A stretch of DNA of 53,335 nucleotides. It comes from VGMD01 sp964552055. Its GTDB lineage: Bacteria; Chlamydiota; Chlamydiia; Chlamydiales; 2-12-FULL-49-11. The translations under genes and the position numbers were made by a program. Positions 8,711-18,083 of the stretch are shown in pieces. Below the pieces are notes generated by a model. That model searched no databases. It was not told the origin of the DNA and saw only the letters and a program-made list of their open reading frames with translations. The stretch lies in contig CAZKFL010000008.1 of assembly GCA_964552055.1 (NCBI GenBank), forward strand, positions 1-53,335. Reading direction: 5' to 3'. Position 1 is the first letter of the stretch, and every line of letters starts with the position of its first letter.

Positions 8711-10629
8711 GAATTGACCTAAAAAAAATCCTCTTTATTGGCTCAAAGCAAGCGCATGAAGTTTTTTTTAGTAGAGCACAGAAAATTGGATGGTTTGAGT
8801 TTATTTCTGTAAGTGGTGAGAAGCCACACCTTTTTCCAAAGCCTATTGAAGAACTCAAGCTTGCAATCAAATTTTTAAAAAAGCAGCCCGTAAAAGAGGT
8901 TCAGGAGCAAATTGAAAGACCCAAAATTCGTGGCTTAGTAAATAATATACTTAGCTTAAAATTAGATTTAGATCACAAGTTAGAACAAAGAAGGCTTTTA
9001 GAATCCGAAATTGTTAAAGTTAAACCTATTGGAGACTTTGATGTTGCGGAATTTCATTCGCTTGCAAATGATTCAGGAATGGAGTTTCAGTTTTTCTTTG
9101 TAAGACATGATAGACTAAAACACGAGAATATTCCCAAAGACCTTATATATGTTAATAGCGAGTTTGATTTTGACTACTATCTGTACATCGGAAAGGAAAA
9201 ATTTTCTAATATTGCTTTAACAGAACTCACTGTACGGAAGTCTTTGAGTGAATTACTTGCTGATAAGAAAAACCTCACTGATGAAATTCACTTAATTGAA
9301 AAAGAGCTGAAAAGTCTAACTTGTTACCTGGAAGATTTGGAGGAATATTTACTTGAAGAGCTTGGTTCTTTGAATCTTGCGTTTGCAAAAGGTGATGTCG
9401 ATTTTTATCTAGATCAAGAGCTTTTTGGCATTGAAGCTTGGGTGCCCAAAAATAAAATGAAAGAATTAGATGAGCTTGTAAAAGGTCTTCCCATCTATAT
9501 GACGTCGGTTGCAATTGAGAAAACTGATGTGATGCCGACCTATTTAGAGAATACAGGCTTAAGCCGAATCGGACAGGATCTTGTTGAGATTTATGATATA
9601 CCCTCAACAGGAGATAAGGATCCTTCTTTTTGGGTTATATGTTCATTCGCTCTCTTTTTTGGAATGATTGTTTCAGATGCTGGTTACGGGTTACTATTTT
9701 TAATCATGTCCTTATTTGCTAAATTTAAGTTTCCTAAGCTAACTGGGATGAAACGAAGAATGGTAAGCCTTGGACTGATCTTATCAACTACAAGTATCAT
9801 TTGGGGTGTTTTAATTGCCTCTTACTTTAGTATTGGTTTTGCTCCAACAAATCCGATGAGTAAGACTTCCATTTTATATCATATTTCGCTGAAAAAAATT
9901 GCCTATCATATGAAACTCTCTGATCAAACGTTTCAAGAGTGGGTCAAAGAGTACCCCCAAATAACCGAGGCAAGAACGCCCCTTGCTGTGCTCCAAGCAG
10001 CTTATGATGAAGTTGATGGTATTAAGATCTACAAGTTTATGAATGAAATGAATGATAGTTTGCTTTTGGAAATTGCCATTCTTGTGGGAATACTGCATTT
10101 GAGCATTTCATTTTTTCGTAACCTTTATAGAAACTGGTCAGGGATTGGTTGGATTATTACAATGTGGGGGGGGTATCTTTACCTTCCGAAAATTGTAGAT
10201 TCGATTTCTATTTTGCAATATGCAGGTTTTATTAGCGGGTATAACACCTGCTTTATGGGACAGCAGCTCTTATATGGCGGCCTTGGAATTTCTTTTATAC
10301 TTATGTTGATTCAGCAAAAATGGATGGGACTTACTATCGTTTTCAAAATAATTGAAGTGTTTGCTGATACCCTTTCCTATCTTCGCCTCTATGCTCTCGG
10401 CTTAGCAGGGATGATTATGGCATCAACATTTAATGATATGGGCGCAATGGTTGGTGGCGGAATTTTAGGTGCTCTTGTTATTTTCTTTGGACACGCAGTA
10501 AATATAACGTTAACGGTTTCGGCAGGCGTTTTGCACGGACTCCGTTTGAATTTTCTAGAATGGTACCACCACTGTTTTGAGGGTGAAGGAAAAAAATTCC
10601 GTCCATTAAAATTATTTAATCAAGAATGA
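8707..10629 (+). CDS. atpI: V-type ATPase membrane subunit I
   Basis: Large stator subunit that carries ions past the rotor ring; 640 residues (Chlamydia about 649). The N-terminal 300 residues are soluble and coiled-coil rich. From about residue 310 there are several membrane spans (FWVICSFALFFGMIVSDAGYG, LILSTTSIIWGVLIASYFS, the IIEVFADTLSYLRLYALGLA region). The arginines of SYLRLYALGLAG and LHGLRLNFLEW correspond to those needed for ion transfer in related enzymes. It overlaps atpD by four bases and is 12 bases upstream of atpK. Confidence 0.96.
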   Translation: MRIDLKKILFIGSKQAHEVFFSRAQKIGWFEFISVSGEKPHLFPKPIEELKLAIKFLKKQPVKEVQEQIERPKIRGLVNNILSLKLDLDHKLEQRRLLESEIVKVKPIGDFDVAEFHSLANDSGMEFQFFFVRHDRLKHENIPKDLIYVNSEFDFDYYLYIGKEKFSNIALTELTVRKSLSELLADKKNLTDEIHLIEKELKSLTCYLEDLEEYLLEELGSLNLAFAKGDVDFYLDQELFGIEAWVPKNKMKELDELVKGLPIYMTSVAIEKTDVMPTYLENTGLSRIGQDLVEIYDIPSTGDKDPSFWVICSFALFFGMIVSDAGYGLLFLIMSLFAKFKFPKLTGMKRRMVSLGLILSTTSIIWGVLIASYFSIGFAPTNPMSKTSILYHISLKKIAYHMKLSDQTFQEWVKEYPQITEARTPLAVLQAAYDEVDGIKIYKFMNEMNDSLLLEIAILVGILHLSISFFRNLYRNWSGIGWIITMWGGYLYLPKIVDSISILQYAGFISGYNTCFMGQQLLYGGLGISFILMLIQQKWMGLTIVFKIIEVFADTLSYLRLYALGLAGMIMASTFNDMGAMVGGGILGALVIFFGHAVNITLTVSAGVLHGLRLNFLEWYHHCFEGEGKKFRPLKLFNQE

Positions 10630-10641
10630 GGAGAGAAATTT

Positions 10642-11064
10642 ATGGCTTTTGATATGATTGGACCAATGTGTTCGCTTTCGCTAAGCGCAATCGGTGCTGC
10701 AATTGGATGCTCCATTGCTGGCATGGTATCTCATGGTGTAATGGCTAGAGTTGAGGAAGGACAAGGAAAGATGATAGGTCTTTCTGCTGTACCTGCATCG
10801 CAGCTGATTTATGGATTTATTTTGATGTTACTTCTTAGAAATAAGATTCAAGCAGGCAGCATTACACAGTTTACAGCAATTGCAATTGGACTTGGTTCAG
10901 GACTTGCAATTCTAGTGGCAGCGATTTTTCAAGGCCTTTGTTGCGCGACTGCTATACAAGCTATTGCAAAACAACCAGCTCTTTTTGGAAAAACCTTTGT
11001 TGTAATCGGTATTGTTGAATCTTTTGCGCTATTTGCCTTTGTTTTTGCTTTGCTATTAATGTAA
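10642..11064 (+). CDS. atpK: V-type ATPase proteolipid (rotor ring) subunit K
   Basis: Membrane rotor subunit of 140 residues with four hydrophobic helices (Chlamydia about 141). A strong AGGAGAG precedes ATG 10642. The ion-carrying glutamate is E126 in VGIVESFALFAF. The polar residues S53, Q54, Y57 and Q97 line up with T64, Q65, Y68 and Q110 of the Na+-translocating Enterococcus hirae NtpK; the Q97-E126 spacing of 29 is the same as Q110-E139 there. This suggests the ring can hold Na+, although H+ use cannot be excluded. It is the last ATPase gene; fumC follows after 20 bases. Confidence 0.96.
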   Translation: MAFDMIGPMCSLSLSAIGAAIGCSIAGMVSHGVMARVEEGQGKMIGLSAVPASQLIYGFILMLLLRNKIQAGSITQFTAIAIGLGSGLAILVAAIFQGLCCATAIQAIAKQPALFGKTFVVIGIVESFALFAFVFALLLM

Positions 11065-11084
11065 AGTCAGGTAAGTATCAAGGA

Positions 11085-12461
11085 ATGACAAGAGAAGAAC
11101 GCGATACAATGGGCGTTATGCAAGTCCCTAAGTCTAAGTTGTGGGGCGCGCAGACGCAGAGATCTAAAGAAAATTTTTGTGTGGGTGTGGAGATCATGCC
11201 CGCAGAACTAATTCAGGCTCTTGCAATTGTAAAAAAAGCGTCAGCAACTGTAAATGCAGAACTTGGGCTTCTTTCCCCTGATAAAAAGGAATTAATTCTT
11301 AAAGCAACTGATGAAGTTATTAAAGGGGGATTAGAATCTCATTTTCCCTTAAGTGTCTGGCAGACAGGATCTGGCACTCAAACCAATATGAATGTTAATG
11401 AAGTAATAGCAAATCTTGCTAATCTCATTGCTGGTGGAAAGCTTGGTGATCAAGCGCCGATACACCCAAATGATGACGTAAATAAGAGCCAGTCTTCAAA
11501 CGATGTGATTCCAACAGCTATTTGTGTAGCTGTTTGCTTACAGGTAAAAAACAAGTTGATTCCAGCGCTTAAGTATTTTGCAAGAGTTTTGGCTGAAAAA
11601 TCTAATGAATTTAACAGTATTGCAAAATGTGGCAGAACTCATCTTATGGATGCAACTCCACTTACTCTCGGTCAAGAATTTTCAGCTTTTTTGACACAGA
11701 TTAAAAATGGTGTTCGTGATCTCGAATCAGTTCTCCCTCACGCAAGTGAAATTGCTCTTGGCGGAACAGCTGTAGGAACTGGCTTAAATACTCATCCAGA
11801 TTATGCACGAAAAGTAGCAGAAGAAATTTCTAAAATAACTAACTACACTTTTACTTCAGCCCCCAATAAATTTGAAGCGCTAGCTACAATGGATGGTTTA
11901 GTCACTCTGAGTGGCGCTCTTAGAACAATTGCAGTAACGTACATGAAAATAGCAAATGATATTCGTTTGCTTGGTTCTGGACCAAGATGTGGACTCGGAG
12001 AACTTAAGCTTCCTGAAAATGAGCCGGGTTCCTCAATTATGCCGGGAAAAGTAAATCCAACACAGTGTGAAATGATGACTCAAGTTGCTGTTCAAGTAAT
12101 GGGCAATGATGTCACAATTGGTATTGCAGGATCTCAAGGCCACCTTCAATTAAACGTCTACCGCCCAGTTGTTGCATATAACCTTCTTCAATCGATCACT
12201 CTACTCGCAGATGCAGCAAACAATTTTGTTAATAAGTGTCTTATCGAAATCAAGCCCAATGCTGAGCAAATCAGATGGTATCTAGAAAATTCTCTCATGC
12301 TAGTTACTGCTCTGAATCCCCACATTGGCTACGATAACGCTGCGAAAATTGCTAAATACGCCTATGAAAAAAATCTCACCCTTAAAGAAGCCGCCCTTTC
12401 ACTTGGTCTTGTCATTGAAGCTGACTTTGATAAATGGGTAGACCCCAGTAAGATGCTCTAG
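11085..12461 (+). CDS. fumC: Fumarate hydratase, class II
   Basis: Converts fumarate to malate in the TCA cycle; 458 residues, normal for the iron-independent class II enzyme. The fumarase/aspartase signature GSSIMPGKVNPTQCEM is intact, as are TGSGTQTNMNVNEV and NDVNKSQSSNDVIPTA-like blocks. The N-terminus TREERDTMGVMQVPKSKLWGAQTQRS matches FumC from its first residues, supporting ATG 11085, although AAGGA sits unusually close. The 20-base gap after atpK suggests read-through from the ATPase operon. In Chlamydia trachomatis fumC is elsewhere, so this is a local rearrangement. A weak hairpin (12451-12480, no T-run) overlaps its end. Confidence 0.96.
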   Translation: MTREERDTMGVMQVPKSKLWGAQTQRSKENFCVGVEIMPAELIQALAIVKKASATVNAELGLLSPDKKELILKATDEVIKGGLESHFPLSVWQTGSGTQTNMNVNEVIANLANLIAGGKLGDQAPIHPNDDVNKSQSSNDVIPTAICVAVCLQVKNKLIPALKYFARVLAEKSNEFNSIAKCGRTHLMDATPLTLGQEFSAFLTQIKNGVRDLESVLPHASEIALGGTAVGTGLNTHPDYARKVAEEISKITNYTFTSAPNKFEALATMDGLVTLSGALRTIAVTYMKIANDIRLLGSGPRCGLGELKLPENEPGSSIMPGKVNPTQCEMMTQVAVQVMGNDVTIGIAGSQGHLQLNVYRPVVAYNLLQSITLLADAANNFVNKCLIEIKPNAEQIRWYLENSLMLVTALNPHIGYDNAAKIAKYAYEKNLTLKEAALSLGLVIEADFDKWVDPSKML

Positions 12462-12526
12462 AAGCTCTATTAAAGCATCTAGAAACAAAGGTACAAAGAA
12501 TAAAGATTTTAATTTTGTGTATCCGA

Positions 12527-12943
12527 TTATGGGTTGAGGATGGAGACCCACATTTGGTGTTGCCACTTATCAATCACAGTTCCTTCTGTATCTTGTAGTT
12601 CGGCCTGATAGGCATAAAAGCCATTATGATCTTTGAACTTGTCATCTAGTAAATCGAAAGTGGCTATACCAAAGCGATGGTGAATGGGGTAGGTTTTCTT
12701 TTCCTGAGTAAGATCTTTATATATAACAGTTAAGATGAGATTATGATTTTCTGGTTTAGAAGAAAAAGGAAGGGTCCAGCTAATAAAGAGTCTTTCTCCA
12801 TTTGGGACATTTGCTTGCAAAGGATCGGGACTTCTGACAAATGTACTTGCTAAGCTTGACTTATCAATAACTGCTCTAGTGACAGTTACAGTGGGTCCAC
12901 ATGAGACTAATAGTAAACTTAAGCTACAATAAAACCATTTCAT
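12527..12943 (-). CDS. Putative lipoprotein
   Basis: Protein of 138 residues with a lipoprotein signal: MKWFYCSLSLLLVSC places the lipidated Cys at residue 15. The remainder looks like a beta-sandwich (LILTVIYKDLTQEKKTYPIHHRFG, FYAYQAELQDTEGTVIDKWQHQMWVS). I do not recognise the family. It is divergent from the Nudix gene with only 30 bases between the two starts, so promoters or leaders must overlap. It is probably anchored in the inner or outer membrane facing the periplasm. Confidence 0.75.
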   Translation of the reverse strand: MKWFYCSLSLLLVSCGPTVTVTRAVIDKSSLASTFVRSPDPLQANVPNGERLFISWTLPFSSKPENHNLILTVIYKDLTQEKKTYPIHHRFGIATFDLLDDKFKDHNGFYAYQAELQDTEGTVIDKWQHQMWVSILNP

Positions 12944-12973
12944 GCTTTATAGTTTACTAAAGGTTGAATTTTT

Positions 12974-13462
12974 ATGGTTGTAAAAAGTGTTCTTGGCATC
13001 ATTTTTAATGAGGATCAGGTCTTACTCATTAAGAGAAGAGATGTCCCTGTTTGGGTTCTGCCTGGAGGGGGAATGGATGTGGGTGAAGATCCAGAGTCCG
13101 CAATTATACGCGAGATATTTGAGGAAACAGGACTTAAAGTAGAAGTAGTTCGCAGAGTTGGTACTTATACAGGCGGATTTTTTATCAAACCCGTTCATTT
13201 ATTTGAATGTAGAGTCGTATCAGGCAAACTGCAATCTGGAGTTGAGGTGGGGGGTGTAGAATTTTTCCCATTAACAAAGTTACCAAAAGCCGTTCCTCCT
13301 CCGTTTGAAGAGTTTATATCAGACGCGCTGAAAAGAGAAAACCCATTTGAAAGAGAGATCACATCAATTACGATCTCTACCATACTGCTCACATTATTCA
13401 AACACCCCCTATTATTCTTCAGATTTCTACTAAGCCGGTTGGGTTTGCATATTAACACATAA
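12974..13462 (+). CDS. Nudix hydrolase with hydrophobic tail
   Basis: Member of the Nudix family that hydrolyses nucleoside-diphosphate-X compounds. The full Nudix box is visible: GGGMDVGEDPESAIIREIFE continuing into ETGL, with the REIFEETG core glutamates that bind metal. Total 162 residues. After the Nudix domain (about 1-135) there is a hydrophobic or amphipathic tail (ILLTLFKHPLLFFRFLLSRLG) that may bind membrane, which is unusual for the family. The substrate cannot be told. Its last 33 bases overlap the end of the opposing DAHP synthase gene. Confidence 0.88.
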   Translation: MVVKSVLGIIFNEDQVLLIKRRDVPVWVLPGGGMDVGEDPESAIIREIFEETGLKVEVVRRVGTYTGGFFIKPVHLFECRVVSGKLQSGVEVGGVEFFPLTKLPKAVPPPFEEFISDALKRENPFEREITSITISTILLTLFKHPLLFFRFLLSRLGLHINT

Positions 13463-14470
13463 CTTATTGTGTAAGGTTAGGATGAGATCTTCTGTTTCCT
13501 CCCAGCTTAGACAGGGATCCGTGATAGAGAGAGTTGATGAAGGGATTCTGCCCTGGTCAAAAGACTGATTGCCGGAATCAAGGAAGCTTTCCATCATGAT
13601 TCCAAGTAGAGGAGTGCTGTTTTCGATGTATTGATCAATCACTTTAAGAAAGGTTTTTTTTTGTAAAAGATGATTTTTTTTAGAATTTCCATGAGCGCAG
13701 TCAACCATAATCTTTGAAAAAATCCCCGCGTTATTCTGGAGCTTGTTAGCAAAGTAAAGACTCTCTTTTTCGTAGTTTGTATCAATTTCAGAGCCTCTTA
13801 AAACAAGATGGCAGAATGAATTTCCAGGAGATGAAATTGAAGCAAGATTTCCCCTAGAATTAACGCCTAAAAAGTTATGGGGACACCTTGCGGCAATGAT
13901 ACTATTTAGGGGAAGAGAGATATTCCCATCTGTTGTGTTTTTAAATCCAACGGGAAAGGAAAGCGAGGAGGCAAGCTCTCTATGAATTTGTGATGAAGCA
14001 GTTCTTGCACCTATAAAACCCCAAGTAACAAGGTCTTGAAAATAAGGTGCGGCGAATGGATTTACAAATTCTGTTGCTGCAGGCAGTCTAAGCTCTGCTA
14101 GTTTTAAGAATAAACTTCGAACAAGGGATATGCCCGCTTCAAGATCATTTGTTCCATTTAAATAGGGGTCATATAAAAAGCCCTTCCAACCAGTAGTTGT
14201 TCTTGGTTTTTCTATATAAACGCGCATAACGAGAAATAAAGTCTCTTTAACATAGCTTTCAAGTTTTTTTAGTTTTTTAGCAAAAATTAAGGCGCTCTCA
14301 ATACTATGAATTGAGCACGGTCCAACGATAATAACAGTTTTTTGTAAGTTGCCTTGAACAATGTTTTTTGCAAGTTTTCTTGAACGACAAAGAAATTCAC
14401 TCTCGCTTTCTTCCAGCGGAAACTGTTTTAAAAGCTTGCAGGGGGATATAATGTTAGATTCAAAAGTCAT
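13430..14470 (-). CDS. aroG: DAHP synthase, class I (3-deoxy-7-phosphoheptulonate synthase)
   Basis: First enzyme of the shikimate pathway, joining phosphoenolpyruvate and erythrose 4-phosphate. Class I motifs: GPCSIHS with the metal Cys, MRVYIEKPRTTTGWKGF, GARTASSQIHRELASSLSFP, GFKNTTDG, CHLVLRG and DCAHGNSKK with the metal His; MESFL and ITDPCLSW near the end supply the acidic ligands. 346 residues, normal for the AroF/G/H group. Whether it is feedback-inhibited by Phe, Tyr or Trp cannot be read. Chorismate is the precursor for the menaquinone genes at 51170-53287. The 3' end overlaps the Nudix gene on the other strand. Confidence 0.94.
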   Translation of the reverse strand: MTFESNIISPCKLLKQFPLEESESEFLCRSRKLAKNIVQGNLQKTVIIVGPCSIHSIESALIFAKKLKKLESYVKETLFLVMRVYIEKPRTTTGWKGFLYDPYLNGTNDLEAGISLVRSLFLKLAELRLPAATEFVNPFAAPYFQDLVTWGFIGARTASSQIHRELASSLSFPVGFKNTTDGNISLPLNSIIAARCPHNFLGVNSRGNLASISSPGNSFCHLVLRGSEIDTNYEKESLYFANKLQNNAGIFSKIMVDCAHGNSKKNHLLQKKTFLKVIDQYIENSTPLLGIMMESFLDSGNQSFDQGRIPSSTLSITDPCLSWEETEDLILTLHNKLCVNMQTQPA

Positions 14471-14525
14471 GCAAATAGATTATTTTTTTTACTACTTAAT
14501 CTCAATGAGTATATAGATAAAGTTT

Positions 14526-15623
14526 ATGGACGAGAAAAAACTTCCTCATATTATGCAATATCCCGCGGATTATGGAGCTTGCGGATTTTGGCGAATGCTT
14601 TGGCCTCAGCTTATACTCAATATGAAGCAAAAGGCAATTGTTTCACATTCAAACCTCTATATTCGAGATTTTTTACACTATACGAGAGCTACTGCAGTAC
14701 ATATACAAAGAAGTATGAAGCCTGCTCAGTACTCTTTTTTAAATAAACTACACGATATTAAGCAGAGAATGAAATTTCGGTTAGTTTATGAAGCTGATGA
14801 CATGATATTTCCAGAAGATATTCCTACTTATAATTATGCAAAATACGAGCTTCATAAAGATTGTGGAGCTGCCAAGGAGATTATAGAGCTTTGTGATGAG
14901 GTTACAGTCACTACACCCTTTTTAAGAGAATATTTTCTAAAAAGAACAAATCAAAAAAAAATCACTGTAATACCTAATTATCCCCCTTTGTTTTGGATAG
15001 GAGATCATTATAGTGAAGAACTTATCTTAAGAAATTATAGGACTCATAAGGAAAAACCTCGAATTTTATACGCAGGCTCTTACAACCATTTTAATTACGA
15101 AAAGGGTATCCTTGAAGGGGAGGCTGATGATTTTTCACATGTAAAAGATGTGATTATGGCAACAGCATCTGACTATAAATGGGTTTTTGTAGGAGGATTT
15201 CCAAATTCGCTTACTCAACTTGTCCAAAGAGGACAGATTGAATACCACCCTTGGCAAACTATTGATAGTTACCCAAGATTTTTAGCCAAGCTTCAAATAA
15301 ATATGTGGATTGCTCCTCTTATGGAAAATGATTTCAACCTGGCAAAAAGTGATTTGAAATTTTTAGAGGCTACAGCGCTTGGGGCACCCATTGCGTGTCA
15401 GGATATTGCTACTTATGCAATAGCCCCAATTAAGTTTAGGACTGGCGAGGAAATGATTAGAAAAATAGAAGAGACTTTAGAGAGTGAAGAAATTTTTTTA
15501 AATTCAGTTAGACGCGCAAGGACCCTAATTGAGGGGAGATGGCTTGAAAGAGAAGAAAATATCGGAAAATATCTCGATGTTTATTGCCATCCATACGGAG
15601 ACTCTATGAGAAAATACGTCTAA
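14526..15623 (+). CDS. Glycosyltransferase, GT-B type
   Basis: Protein of 365 residues resembling family 1/4 glycosyltransferases. The N-terminal domain has the QYPADYGACGFWRMLWP start and RLVYEADDMIFPEDIP; the C-terminal Rossmann half has KPRILYAGSYNHF, then NLAKSDLKFLEATALGAPI, which corresponds to the donor-sugar-binding region with its glutamate. No signal or membrane segment. Donor and acceptor unknown; an envelope glycan is a reasonable guess. The next gene begins 19 bases downstream, so the two are probably co-transcribed. Confidence 0.8.
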   Translation: MDEKKLPHIMQYPADYGACGFWRMLWPQLILNMKQKAIVSHSNLYIRDFLHYTRATAVHIQRSMKPAQYSFLNKLHDIKQRMKFRLVYEADDMIFPEDIPTYNYAKYELHKDCGAAKEIIELCDEVTVTTPFLREYFLKRTNQKKITVIPNYPPLFWIGDHYSEELILRNYRTHKEKPRILYAGSYNHFNYEKGILEGEADDFSHVKDVIMATASDYKWVFVGGFPNSLTQLVQRGQIEYHPWQTIDSYPRFLAKLQINMWIAPLMENDFNLAKSDLKFLEATALGAPIACQDIATYAIAPIKFRTGEEMIRKIEETLESEEIFLNSVRRARTLIEGRWLEREENIGKYLDVYCHPYGDSMRKYV

Positions 15624-15642
15624 TGATATATACTGCTCAGGC

Positions 15643-17022
15643 ATGGAAACAGTGCTTTTTTGGTTAGACCAAGTAAATGATTTAATATGGGGTCCCCCTC
15701 TACTGATACTCATCACATTCGTTGGAATGTATCTGACATATCAGACAAGAGGAATTCAATTTAGAAAACTTTGGTACGCACATAAGCTTGCCTTTATGAA
15801 ACATGACACAGGCGCAAAGGGAGATATATCTCATTTTCAGGCGCTTATGACAGCCCTTGCAGGAACAATTGGTATTGGAAGCATCACAGGTGTAGCAACG
15901 GCCATTGCTATCGGCGGGCTCGGATCTATTTTTTGGATGTGGATTGCGGCGCTCCTTGGCATGGCAACAAAATATGGAGAGGCGATACTTGCAATTAAGT
16001 TTAGGGTAACTGATGCACATGGCGAAATGTGCGGTGGTCCGATGTATTATTTGCGCAAAGGTCTTAACAGTAAATTTTTAGCAGGAAGCTTTGCCATTTT
16101 AGCAGCAATTACTGCGTTCGGTACGGGCAACATGGTTCAGTCCAATTCCGTGGCAGAGGCTGTAAAAGCTTTAGTGCCAACACTCAGCCCAATCTGGACG
16201 GGAATTATTTTAATGGCAATTACGGGTCTACCCCTTTTCGGCGGTATCAAAAGTATCAGCAAAGTAGTTAGCGTTTTGGTCCCTGCAATGGCTGTTTTCT
16301 ATCTCACTTCATGCATTATTGTCGTAGGCATTAACATACAAGCAGTCCCCGCAGCTTTTCAAGCAATCTTTAAAACCGCTTTTACAGGACAAGCAGCAGC
16401 CGGTGGATTTTTAGGTTCAACGATCATGCTCGCTATTCAATACGGCGTTTCCCGCGGAATCTTTTCGAGCGAAGCAGGCCTTGGTACCTCATCAATAGCC
16501 GCTGCTGCTGCAAAAACAGGCTCTCCGGGACCACAAGCCCTTGTCTCTATGTCTACCGTCTTCATTACAACCGGTATTGTTTGCACCCTCACAGGACTTG
16601 TTATCGCTACCACAAACGTTCTCGGTACACTTGGTCCAGATGGTGCCCTTCTAACAGGATCCGCACTAGCAATACTAGCCTTTGACACTGTCATTCCTCA
16701 TGGTGGTCTTCTCGTAACAATTGCTATCATTCCCTTTGCTTATTCTACGATCCTCGGCTGGGCCTACTATGGGGAGAAATCTCTAGAGTATCTCTTTGGT
16801 CCGAAATCGAATCGATATTACAGAATTCTCTACACACTCATGGTCTTTTTTGGTGCCGTCCTCAATCTCAAAATTGTTTGGGGCTTTGCCAATATGATGA
16901 ATGGTCTTATGGCTTTCCCAAACCTTATCGGCCTACTTCTTCTAGCGCCCCTCATTGCAAAAGAAACAAGAACTTTTGATCTTGAATTAGAATCAGAAAA
17001 AACGCCATATCCCGCTAAATAA
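15643..17022 (+). CDS. Sodium/alanine symporter, AGCS family
   Basis: Inner-membrane transporter of 459 residues with about ten hydrophobic helices that imports alanine or glycine with Na+. Family blocks seen: ALAGTIGIGSITGVATAIAI, YGEAILAIKFRVTDAHGEMCGGPMYYL-type region, GVSRGIFSSEAGLGTSSIAAA and FAYSTILGWAYYGEKS. Chlamydia has a homologous alanine/glycine permease. Dependence on Na+ fits a possible Na+-coupled ATPase in this window. The 3' third is visibly richer in C on the coding strand than the 5' part. A perfect palindrome follows 23 bases after the stop. Confidence 0.93.
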   Translation: METVLFWLDQVNDLIWGPPLLILITFVGMYLTYQTRGIQFRKLWYAHKLAFMKHDTGAKGDISHFQALMTALAGTIGIGSITGVATAIAIGGLGSIFWMWIAALLGMATKYGEAILAIKFRVTDAHGEMCGGPMYYLRKGLNSKFLAGSFAILAAITAFGTGNMVQSNSVAEAVKALVPTLSPIWTGIILMAITGLPLFGGIKSISKVVSVLVPAMAVFYLTSCIIVVGINIQAVPAAFQAIFKTAFTGQAAAGGFLGSTIMLAIQYGVSRGIFSSEAGLGTSSIAAAAAKTGSPGPQALVSMSTVFITTGIVCTLTGLVIATTNVLGTLGPDGALLTGSALAILAFDTVIPHGGLLVTIAIIPFAYSTILGWAYYGEKSLEYLFGPKSNRYYRILYTLMVFFGAVLNLKIVWGFANMMNGLMAFPNLIGLLLLAPLIAKETRTFDLELESEKTPYPAK

Positions 17023-17045
17023 CAAGAAAATAATATGTTTCATGC

Positions 17046-17092
17046 TTAATCTTCCAAGTTCCGGTGCCTGGCACCGGAACTTGGAAGATTAA
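17046..17092. repeat. 47-bp perfect palindrome with GGTGCCTGGCACC core
   Basis: Two perfectly complementary 23-base arms (17046-17068 and 17070-17092) are separated by one base. The centre reads CCGGTGCCTGGCACCGG, G+C-rich against an A+T-rich background. It lies between two convergent genes (stops at 17022 and 17159), so it may end transcription from both sides. The core is shared with the repeats at 23956 and 39247. Such elements resemble REP-type sequences moved by Y1 (RAYT) transposases; no transposase is present here. Confidence 0.85.
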
Positions 17093-17158
17093 CTCAATTA
17101 TCTATATTTTAAAGGATTGGCTCCGCTGGATTTCTCTTTAAAAAATTTGGCGCTGAGA

Positions 17159-17968
17159 TTACACGGTCTTTGATTTGGAGACTGCTGCTTTCATATATGT
17201 ATACCGAACAGTTAGAGGGGGGTGAACAAAATCAAGTTTAGTATTCCCTTCTTTTGTGATGATCCAGCTTAAGAGGCGTTTTTGAAGAGGCGAGTGGCTG
17301 GTCTTTTCGCGATTGCTGATTTGATGGCGCATAAGCTTTTCAAAAAAAGTGGGCGCTGCTTCTTTTGCTGCAATTGAAGAATGCTCAAATCCTTTTAGAT
17401 CAGCATTTTTCTCTATCCGTTTTATGAAAGATAAACTAAAAAGTGTTCCGGCAAAAAAACCTCCCATTGAAGCTAGAGACAAAGGTCCAAATAAAAGGGA
17501 GACGGGAATAGATACATAATGAGGAAAGTCTGCTGAGATGAGAGAAGCTGGAAAAAAACTTGCTAATGCAATTGTTGTTATGACGGATGCAGTTACGCGA
17601 AGAGCTGTCAATTTAATTTCATCATTTGATTTTAAATGTGCAATTTCATGAGATAAAAGAAATTCACACTCAGCATCTGTTAATTCTAACGTTTCAATTG
17701 CTTTTGGACTGATGAAAATCCCCATTTTTAGCGGAATGATATTGCTTCCAAAGCTTGAGAAGGGAACTGGTGAGAGAGGTACTTCCACGAGCTCTATTGG
17801 TTTAGTAATCTTCATTCGCAAAGCAATTTCTTTAATTTTTCCTTCAAAGAGGGCTCGCTTTTCAGCGGAAAGGGTGGAGTCACTTTTTTTTGGTAAGGAA
17901 GTATTCGGAAACATTTTTATATACGTAAGAATAGGAAAGCATGAAGACCAAGCATTAAGAGCTAACAT
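17159..17968 (-). CDS. M48-family zinc metalloprotease, membrane-bound
   Basis: HtpX-like peptidase of 269 residues. The zinc motif HEIAH is at residues 107-111 and the third ligand is in EKNAD, E186 to D190. Two hydrophobic segments lie between (about 125-145 and 152-180), as in membrane-embedded M48 enzymes. HPPL near the C-terminus is also typical. It probably degrades misfolded membrane proteins. ATG 17968 opens the longest frame; a Met at residue 19 is an alternative. It converges with the alanine symporter across the 47-bp palindrome. Confidence 0.82.
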   Translation of the reverse strand: MLALNAWSSCFPILTYIKMFPNTSLPKKSDSTLSAEKRALFEGKIKEIALRMKITKPIELVEVPLSPVPFSSFGSNIIPLKMGIFISPKAIETLELTDAECEFLLSHEIAHLKSNDEIKLTALRVTASVITTIALASFFPASLISADFPHYVSIPVSLLFGPLSLASMGGFFAGTLFSLSFIKRIEKNADLKGFEHSSIAAKEAAPTFFEKLMRHQISNREKTSHSPLQKRLLSWIITKEGNTKLDFVHPPLTVRYTYMKAAVSKSKTV

Positions 17969-18083
17969 AGAAACTACCTAATTATTAAGATAGTGATAAA
18001 CTATATCTGTAACAAGGCATTTATGTCTAGCGATTTAATTAGAGTTTCCTTTTGCAAAAATCGTTTCGTTATATGTCAATATG

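Noticed and set aside
9275..9607. 110-codon reverse frame in atpI
   Set aside because: It lies within a well-conserved gene and has no recognisable features.
12451..12480. Hairpin at the end of fumC as a terminator
   Set aside because: Seven-base stem with a 16-base loop and no T-run; too weak.
17046..17092. Classical rho-independent terminator
   Set aside because: The stem is perfect but no T-run follows directly; reported as a repeat with possible terminator role.
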